From the NCBI GenBank assembly GCA_017523925.1, contig JAFWVQ010000044.1:1-34923 (forward strand): a stretch of 34,923 bases of DNA, given 5' to 3'. Origin of the DNA: Clostridia bacterium (GTDB taxonomy: Bacteria > Bacillota > Clostridia > Christensenellales > CAG-138). Below, in pieces: positions 18,331 through 24,619 of the stretch. Under the pieces are notes generated by a model. The model saw only the letters and a list, made by a program, of their open reading frames with translations, searched no databases and was not told the DNA's origin. The position numbers were made by a program, and so were the translations under genes. Positions within the stretch are counted from its first letter, which is position 1, and every line of letters begins with the position of its first letter.

Positions 18331-20067
18331 TCAAGCGAGCCCCATCGCGCTGCGAAGCACGAGTATCGCATCGGCCGTGTTCACGCTGCCGCCGCCGTCA
18401 ACGTCCGCAAGCGCGAGCGGCAGCCCTTCGAGCGTGCCGAGACCCATCGCGTGGCGAAGGATCAGTATCGCATCCGCAATGCTGATGCTGCCGTTCAGGT
18501 CCGCATCGCCCAAAAGCCCCGAATCGCTCACGCCCTCGGCGCTGATGTAGTCCAGGTTCAGACGGAACAGGCGCAGATCGGTGTAGTGGCGGAAGCCGAC
18601 GCGGATGCTTCTGCCCGCGTATTCGGTGAGGTAGACCGTTTTTTCCGCGGGATCGCGCGGCGCGATGAAGTACGCAAGCTCCTCGCTCCATGTCTCGCCG
18701 CCGTCGGTGGAAACGTAAACGCCGAGTGGCTCGGTATAGCCGTCATAATCCTGCCCGTTCATCCAGAATTTGATGCTCGTGCCGGTGAATTCGGGCGTAA
18801 TCAGCCAGTTGTCGGTGCCGAATTCGCCTGCGCCCTCGCCAAAGGAGAAGCTCGCCGCGCAGCCCATGCCCTCGTATAGATTTATATAGCTTTCGCCGCA
18901 GCTCCAGCGCCAGCTCAGCTCGTCGCCGTCGCGATCGACGAATTCAAAGCCCTGCGAAAGCGGCTCTGTCTCGAAATCCCAGATCAGCGCGTTCGGATCG
19001 CGGAATTTGGCGGTGATATCCGTATCCGTGTGGATCGGCATGCAGTTATAGTCCCAGCCTTGATACTCCCTGCCCTCATGCTCCGGCACTGCGGGGAAGG
19101 TCGCCTCGTCGAGCACTGTGCCGGGCGGAACAAGCCTTTCCTCGATAACTGAGCCGTTCACGCCGTCGATGAAGCGAACGTTCAGCTCCTCCCCCGCTAT
19201 CGGCCCCATCGGAAGCTCGTCCACCGAGTACAGGCAGCAGAGCTCATGCCCGTGGGTGCCTATCGGCCCGATGAGGGTCGCGCTGCCGGTCTCGGGGTCG
19301 ATCGTATAAAGCCCGTTGTCATAGCTGGCGGTGTACTGCGCCCAGAAGAGGCGGTTCGTGTTGTGATCCCACACCATATCCTGAGAATAGCGAAGCCCGA
19401 CGCCCGTGCGCCCGATCGGGGTGCAGACGGCGGTATCAAGATCCACGCGCATCAGCAGGGAATCGGTCTGATCCGAGGTGAGGGCGTAGCAATTGCCGTT
19501 TCCGTCGATGGCGATGGTCATGATATGGCTGCTTGCGCCCGTGAATTCGGCAACGCGGCTGACGTTTCCGCTCGCAAGATCGACTATGCCGAGATAGCGC
19601 GGCTCATCGACCTCGGTCCTGCCGCAGAGCGCGTACATCCGATCGCTCGAATGGTCGTAGGCCATGGAGAAAACGCCGTCCGGGCAGGAGCCGCCCGGGA
19701 AAACGAGCTGATTCGTTTCGGGGTCGAGCACGTACATGCGCGTATCGTTGCCCATCGAGGCAAACATATAGCCGTACACCATGCCGCCCGCGAAAGCCGC
19801 CGCGAAGGTCTGGCCGTAGGGCTGAAGCATCTGCATCAGCGGCGTTACCGCCGAAGGGTCCGCGGAATCGAATGAGACCCAGTTTCCCGTGTACGGGCCG
19901 CTCAGATCGTAGATCGAGATGCCGCGAAGCTCGACCGAAGCGGGCTCGTCTTGGGTGGCTTCGGCCGCCTGCGCCCCGCGCCCGGCCGCGTTAATGCTTC
20001 CCGTGGCCGCCGCAGCAAGCGAAAGCGCCATCAGAAAAGCGAGCATGAGTGAGAGTATCCTTTTCAT
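18331..20067 (-). CDS. Secreted dockerin protein: beta-propeller, InlB-type repeat, cleaved-adhesin domain
   Basis: 578 residues; start ATG 20067 with GGAGG close upstream. Order: signal peptide (about 1-27); beta-propeller-like region (48-285) with repeated blades of the type 'MYVLDPET', 'GIVDLASG', 'YTIDPETG' and the conserved 'LFWAQ'; InlB-type repeat (295-356); one cleaved-adhesin domain (360-510) with TDNWLITPEF and VYVSTDGGETW; and a type I dockerin (519-577). In dockerin repeat 2 the fifth calcium-loop position is Gly (DVDGGG), so this loop may be weak. The N-terminal jelly-roll-like and BIG2 domains of the neighbours are absent. Its cleaved-adhesin copy is more diverged than the three near-identical ones. 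No promoter is visible in the 88-base gap to the upstream gene, so it may rely on read-through. Probable role: a docked surface-complex subunit with binding rather than catalytic domains. Confidence 0.85.
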   Translation of the reverse strand: MKRILSLMLAFLMALSLAAAATGSINAAGRGAQAAEATQDEPASVELRGISIYDLSGPYTGNWVSFDSADPSAVTPLMQMLQPYGQTFAAAFAGGMVYGYMFASMGNDTRMYVLDPETNQLVFPGGSCPDGVFSMAYDHSSDRMYALCGRTEVDEPRYLGIVDLASGNVSRVAEFTGASSHIMTIAIDGNGNCYALTSDQTDSLLMRVDLDTAVCTPIGRTGVGLRYSQDMVWDHNTNRLFWAQYTASYDNGLYTIDPETGSATLIGPIGTHGHELCCLYSVDELPMGPIAGEELNVRFIDGVNGSVIEERLVPPGTVLDEATFPAVPEHEGREYQGWDYNCMPIHTDTDITAKFRDPNALIWDFETEPLSQGFEFVDRDGDELSWRWSCGESYINLYEGMGCAASFSFGEGAGEFGTDNWLITPEFTGTSIKFWMNGQDYDGYTEPLGVYVSTDGGETWSEELAYFIAPRDPAEKTVYLTEYAGRSIRVGFRHYTDLRLFRLNLDYISAEGVSDSGLLGDADLNGSISIADAILILRHAMGLGTLEGLPLALADVDGGGSVNTADAILVLRSAMGLA

Positions 20068-20104
20068 ATTTCCTCCGTTTCCTCCTGATCCGTTTTTTCA
20101 TCGA

Positions 20105-20150
20105 AACGAGCGGACCCGCCGTGCCGATACGCAGAGCGGGTCCCTTCGTT
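20105..20150 (-). terminator. Probable terminator of the 20156-22513 gene
   Basis: AACGA and GGACCCGC pair with GCGGGTCC and TCGTT around a 16-base loop, 5 bases after the stop codon. Only TTTCG follows on the minus strand, so termination may be partial. Confidence 0.55.
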
Positions 20151-20155
20151 TTTCA

Positions 20156-22513
20156 TCAGAAATTGTTTATAAGACCCATCGACTTGCGAAGGATCTGCAC
20201 CGCATCCGCAACCGCAACGCTGCCGCTGCCGTCCACGTCGCCGTTTGCGAGCGCCTGACCCTCGAGCGTGATGAGGCCGAGCGCATGGCGGAGCGCGAGC
20301 ACCGCGTCGGCAATCGTGACGCTGCCGTTCAGATCGATGTCTCCCGGCTCGCCGATGGGCTGCTGCGGGGTCGTGCCGCCGAGGGTGATCGTAAGATCGA
20401 CCTTATCGGAGGTATGATATTCGGAAACCGTGAAGGTATAGGTTTTTCCCGCTTCAAAAACGAAATCGTTCGCGCGTCCGTCCGCATTGCCGTTGTCGGA
20501 GGCGATATAGACGCGGTCGTTCGGAACCGGGTTCACTATCACCCAGTCATAGGTTCCCGCGGGAATCTCTATGGAAATGCTGTTTTGAACAACTATATTC
20601 TGCGTCGTCAGCACTCCGTCGGCGTTTTCCGGGATCCTGTGCTCGAACGCAGCGTAAATCCAGCCGGGAACGTTTCCCGGCGCAGAAATCGCGCCGTTAG
20701 TCAGCGGTATCTCGTTGCCGTAGGCGGTCGCGTCCGCATCGATGAGCATCTGGTAGCCCGAGCCGTCGCCCCAGATATCGTTTGGAACGTTCAGAACCAC
20801 CACCGCCGTCGTCGCCTGCGGATCGTAATACCTTGAGGTGATCGTCGTATCCCTGTGGATCGGCGTTCCGGCAATGTAGTTCCATCCTATGAAGGTGAAG
20901 CCGGTATGCGCGGGCGGCACCGGGAAGGTTTCCGGATCGAGCACGCTGCCCGACGGCACCGAGCGCGTTTCCACCACCAGATTTGTGATATTATCGAGGA
21001 AGGTGACGGTTACGTTCGGGTTCTGAATATCCACGGGGATATTGTTTTTGATGTAAAGACCTGTTAGCTCCATGCCTGCCGGGCCGATCTTGCCGCGCGG
21101 TTCGGTCTGCGCCGTCTGTGGGTCGATGACGTACAGTCCGGTTTTCTCCGTGTCATAATTCTGCGCCCAGTAGATCTTGTCGGTATTGAAATCATAAACC
21201 ATGGACTGAATATATTTCATCGAAACGCCGGTGCCTCCGACCTCCGTGGCTTCGCCCGTTGCAAGGTCGAGCCGACAGAGCACGGCCTCGTTGTTGACCG
21301 ATTCAAGGAAATATGCGTTGCCGTCAAGGTCGATCGCAAGCGTCATCGGCGTGCCGTTCATGCCGGTTATGGGCGCGATCTCGGTCACGATGCCGCTGAA
21401 GGTGTTTATCGAAACGAGCTTGGCGGGCGTTTCGGCGTTTATGCCGTACATCGTCTGATCCGCATGGTTGAACGCCATCGCGATCATGCCCGTTGCGTAG
21501 CTCGCGCCGGGATAGCTGATTTCATATGTCTGCGTATCCAAAGTGAAGAAGCGCGTGTCGGTGGCGTTGTGGTTGTAAAGATAGCCGTACACCTTGCCGC
21601 CCGCGTATGCGGAGGAATAGGTGGTTTCGCCAAGATCGAACACGTCCTCAATGTTTTCGGGCGAAGCCTCGTCGAAGCCAACGAGATGCCCCTCCATGCC
21701 GTTCATGCCAACGTCGAAAAGGCAGAAGCCGTAAAGATACGCATCGTTGAGCGGATCGAGCACGTGTACTGCGGCGGTTCCCGAAACAGTGGGATCGGCC
21801 ACGCTCGTGACTGTGACCGTGGTCGTGCCCGCGCTTACGCCGTTCACAACACCGTTTACGTCCACCGTTGCGATCGAGGTGTCCGCAACGGAGAAAGTGA
21901 CGCTTTTATCATAGGTTTCATCGGGCAGAACGGTATATGCAACGCTTTCGGTGCGCCCCGCGTGAACGTTCACCTGCTGCACGGCTATTGATGAGGGCGT
22001 AACGATCCTTCCGACGTACACATTGTCTATCTTCGCGAAGTCGCCCTCGCGGTCGATGCCGCCATCCTTCTTATAAGTAAATGTGAGCTCATGTGCGCCC
22101 GGCTCGAGCGTGGTTTGGAAGCGTTCCCAATCGGGATGACCCGCGCCCTTGTGCAGGATCTTCGTGCCGTCTAAATAGACGCGCAGACCGTCCCAATCCT
22201 GAAGATCCGGACCTTCGCCCATGCTGATCCAGTCGAACTGGAGCACGTCTCCCTGAACCGAGGTGAAATTCGTCCAAACCGAAGAGGTGGAGTTGGCCGC
22301 TCCCTCGTTGCTGCTCTTCGCCGCGTCGCCGTCAACCACCCAGGGATACTGCGAATCCGTCGAATAATTGAGGCTTACGCCCGCCGCGTTCAGCGCCTCA
22401 TTGAGCGAAGCGGCGTCAGCGGCGTTTGCTTCCGCCCTTGTAACGCCTGAAGCAAACGGAAGCGAAACAAGCGCGAGGAGCGCAGCGGTAATAAATGCGA
22501 ATAGTCTTTTCAT
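20156..22513 (-). CDS. Secreted dockerin protein: jelly-roll-like, BIG2, beta-propeller, InlB-type, DUF2436
   Basis: 785 residues; ATG 22513 with GGAGG 4-5 bases upstream. Order: signal peptide (1-28); N-terminal domain with jelly-roll look (34-168: SLNEALN ... YPWVVDGDAAKSSN ... DNVYVG); BIG2 Ig-like domain (174-251); beta-propeller-like region (257-490, with KIYWAQ); InlB-type repeat (500-562); DUF2436, the gingipain-associated domain (568-712), seen as DIWGDGSGYQMLIDADATAY, PENADG, EIPAGTYDW and FVFEAGKTYTF; and a type I dockerin (724-783) with the loops DIDLNG and DVDGSG. The ending GLINNF is shared with the 22658-24337 gene, so the two are recent paralogues. No cleaved-adhesin domain is present. 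Likely a docked adhesin-type subunit of the surface complex. No clear promoter is seen in the 137 bases upstream. Confidence 0.88.
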   Translation of the reverse strand: MKRLFAFITAALLALVSLPFASGVTRAEANAADAASLNEALNAAGVSLNYSTDSQYPWVVDGDAAKSSNEGAANSTSSVWTNFTSVQGDVLQFDWISMGEGPDLQDWDGLRVYLDGTKILHKGAGHPDWERFQTTLEPGAHELTFTYKKDGGIDREGDFAKIDNVYVGRIVTPSSIAVQQVNVHAGRTESVAYTVLPDETYDKSVTFSVADTSIATVDVNGVVNGVSAGTTTVTVTSVADPTVSGTAAVHVLDPLNDAYLYGFCLFDVGMNGMEGHLVGFDEASPENIEDVFDLGETTYSSAYAGGKVYGYLYNHNATDTRFFTLDTQTYEISYPGASYATGMIAMAFNHADQTMYGINAETPAKLVSINTFSGIVTEIAPITGMNGTPMTLAIDLDGNAYFLESVNNEAVLCRLDLATGEATEVGGTGVSMKYIQSMVYDFNTDKIYWAQNYDTEKTGLYVIDPQTAQTEPRGKIGPAGMELTGLYIKNNIPVDIQNPNVTVTFLDNITNLVVETRSVPSGSVLDPETFPVPPAHTGFTFIGWNYIAGTPIHRDTTITSRYYDPQATTAVVVLNVPNDIWGDGSGYQMLIDADATAYGNEIPLTNGAISAPGNVPGWIYAAFEHRIPENADGVLTTQNIVVQNSISIEIPAGTYDWVIVNPVPNDRVYIASDNGNADGRANDFVFEAGKTYTFTVSEYHTSDKVDLTITLGGTTPQQPIGEPGDIDLNGSVTIADAVLALRHALGLITLEGQALANGDVDGSGSVAVADAVQILRKSMGLINNF

Positions 22514-22614
22514 AGTTCCTCCATTGTTTTTTATGCTTTTTGTGGTTTTAGCCCGAACGCCGCGCTTTTATTATGCAGATCTTAATGCTGCCGCGCTGCG
22601 TTTGGGCTGATAAA

Positions 22615-22651
22615 GCTTTTCCCTCCGCAAAAAAACTGCGGCGGGAAAAGC
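22615..22651 (-). terminator. Terminator of the 22658-24337 gene
   Basis: GCTTTTCCC.CCGCA pairs with TGCGG.GGGAAAAGC (14 of 15 positions) around an A/T-rich loop, 6 bases after the stop codon. TTTATC follows on the minus strand. Confidence 0.75.
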
Positions 22652-22657
22652 CAAGCA

Positions 22658-24337
22658 TCAGAAATTATTTATAAGTCCGAGCGCATAGCGAAGGATTGCA
22701 ACCGCATCCGCAACGGTAACGCTGCCATCGAAGTTCACGTCCGCCTGGATGAGTGCGCATCCGCTCAGCTCGTAGAGCCCGGTCGTATGGCGAAGCGCAA
22801 GCACCGCGTCCGCAACGGTGACGCTGCCGTTCAGATCGGCATCGCCGAGAATTCCGGCTTCATCGGGCTGCGCAACGGTATAAATGCCTGTGATCTCGGT
22901 GCCGTCGCCGATAACGCCGATGAACTCGACCTGCGCGGTTTCGGGATCAATGCAGAACAGACCGTGATCGGTCGTGGTGTTGATAACCTGCGCCCAGTAG
23001 AGCTTGCCGGTATAGTGATCGTAGGTCATGGACTGAAGATAAGCAAGCGCAACACCGGTTTCGCCAACAAGAGTGCATTCGGCGGTTTCGAGATCCACGC
23101 GGTAGAGCTTCGCGCTGTTCACGTCCATCGTAAGCCCGTAGCCCACGCCGTTTGCATCGATAGCGAAGGTCATCATCATCGGCGCGGTCAGCTCGCCGAC
23201 GTACTCGATCTCGCCCGTTTCAAGATCGACAATGCCGAGATTTCGGGTCTGCATTTCACCGCACACGGCGTACATATTGCCGCGGGTATAGTCGTATGCC
23301 ATCGCAAAAACGCCGGCATCGTGCATGAGGCTGTACTCCTCAAGCTGACGGGTCGCGTGATCCATCACGAAATAGTTCCTGATCGGCTCCTCGTTCGTGC
23401 CGTCGTAATAATAGCCGTAAACATTGCCGTCAAAGTATGCGGCGGCGGAAACGTTATGGGGCATCGTGTTGTACGCGGTCACGATATCCGGCTCCGCGTC
23501 CGTGAAGCCGACCCACTTCATATCATTGCTCTGATCCGCGCCGAAATCATAGGTCGCAAAGCCGAAAAACTCTGCGATCGGCAAACCTTCGGTCACGGTA
23601 ACGGTTATATCCGTTGAAACGCTCGGCACCGCAGCGCTGGTAATGGTCACGGTGGTCATGCCCTCGGCCATGCCCTTGATCACGCCATCGGCCGTGACGG
23701 CAGCAACGGCGGGATTCGCGCTCATAAAGGTCACATTCTTATTGAATGCGTTCTCGGGCAGAACCTCGTATTCGATCTCGGTGCGGCGGCCCACGCTGAC
23801 GCTGATATCGGCGGCTACGATCTGCTCCGCCATAACGGGGCTGACCACCTGCACGTTGTCAACGTAGGCGCAGTCCTCGCCGATATTGAGGCTGCCGTCC
23901 TTTTTGAAGGTGAAGGTCACCTCGTGCGAGCCGGCAGTAAGCTCATATTCAAAATGCGCCCACTCCGAATGCTCGCCCCATTTCGCTGCAAGCTCGCCGT
24001 CAACGTAGAGGTGAAGCCCGTCCCATGCGTTTGCATCCGAGCCTTCGCCGCAGGAAAGGAAATCGAAGCTCAAAAGCTGGCCCGCGTTGGCGGTAACGGT
24101 CGTTGAAACGGAGGAAGTGGAGCTTGAAACGCCGGAATTGGTGCTCTTCGCGGCATCGCCGGCAACGACCCAGGGGTAAGCTCCGCCTGTTGTGAAGCTG
24201 AGTGTGCCGCCCGGCACGTTCAGCGCCTCGTTCAAATCGGCTGCGTCGCGCGCGGCTTCACGCTCGGCAAGCGCGGGTACGTTTGCAAGCGAAAGCAGCA
24301 GCATAAGGGAAAGGGCAACTGCGATGATCTTTTTCAT
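22658..24337 (-). CDS. Secreted dockerin protein: jelly-roll-like, BIG2, beta-propeller
   Basis: 559 residues from ATG 24337, where GAAGGAG lies 6-7 bases upstream and a signal peptide follows; an in-frame start at 24418 lies in the promoter and is rejected. Order: signal peptide (1-24, cleavage after ALA); N-terminal jelly-roll-like domain (32-166); BIG2 domain (173-249); beta-propeller-like region (257-490, with KLYWAQ and 'FCIDPETAQ'); and a type I dockerin (497-557) with the loops DADLNG and DVNFDG. It is the simplest of the four neighbouring dockerin proteins: it has no InlB-type, DUF2436 or cleaved-adhesin domain and therefore may represent the common core. The promoter has the same hexamers as the scaffoldin promoter. 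Probable docked surface subunit; ligand unknown. Confidence 0.87.
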   Translation of the reverse strand: MKKIIAVALSLMLLLSLANVPALAEREAARDAADLNEALNVPGGTLSFTTGGAYPWVVAGDAAKSTNSGVSSSTSSVSTTVTANAGQLLSFDFLSCGEGSDANAWDGLHLYVDGELAAKWGEHSEWAHFEYELTAGSHEVTFTFKKDGSLNIGEDCAYVDNVQVVSPVMAEQIVAADISVSVGRRTEIEYEVLPENAFNKNVTFMSANPAVAAVTADGVIKGMAEGMTTVTITSAAVPSVSTDITVTVTEGLPIAEFFGFATYDFGADQSNDMKWVGFTDAEPDIVTAYNTMPHNVSAAAYFDGNVYGYYYDGTNEEPIRNYFVMDHATRQLEEYSLMHDAGVFAMAYDYTRGNMYAVCGEMQTRNLGIVDLETGEIEYVGELTAPMMMTFAIDANGVGYGLTMDVNSAKLYRVDLETAECTLVGETGVALAYLQSMTYDHYTGKLYWAQVINTTTDHGLFCIDPETAQVEFIGVIGDGTEITGIYTVAQPDEAGILGDADLNGSVTVADAVLALRHTTGLYELSGCALIQADVNFDGSVTVADAVAILRYALGLINNF

Positions 24338-24389
24338 AAGGTTCTCCTTCTGTTCAGTAATTATATGCGTTTTCATTCGCGCTTTTATC

Positions 24390-24418
24390 AGTATACTAAA
24401 CGGCGGCGGAATTTGCAA
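24390..24418 (-). promoter_or_regulatory. Promoter of the 22658-24337 dockerin gene
   Basis: Minus-strand -35 TTGCAA (24413-24418), 17 bases, -10 TATACT (24390-24395), identical in both hexamers and spacing to the scaffoldin promoter. The leader is about 45 bases. Confidence 0.75.
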
Positions 24419-24529
24419 TACGGATTTAAGAATTATTCCGATTATTTGCTATATTCTCCCCTAAAAGAACGGTTTGGGCGACCGATTCGCTTTAAAAAGC
24501 CCAAGCAGAGATTCCCGCGCAGGTTCTTT

Positions 24530-24546
24530 AACTATTCACTATTCAC
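24530..24546. repeat. 17-base repeat AACTATTCACTATTCAC, copy 2
   Basis: Identical to 7312-7328 and also placed just beyond a dockerin-gene terminator. Confidence 0.75.
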
Positions 24547-24558
24547 CAATAGTATAAA

Positions 24559-24586
24559 GCGCCCTTCCCCCGAAGGGAAAGGGCGC
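24559..24586 (-). terminator. Terminator of the largest dockerin gene
   Basis: GCGCCCTTTCCC-TTCG-GGGGAAGGGCGC on the minus strand: a 12-base stem with one mismatch and a stable TTCG loop, then TTTATACT. Confidence 0.9.
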
Positions 24587-24619
24587 AGATAAGCTATTCA
24601 GCTATTGAGTGATAGTATC

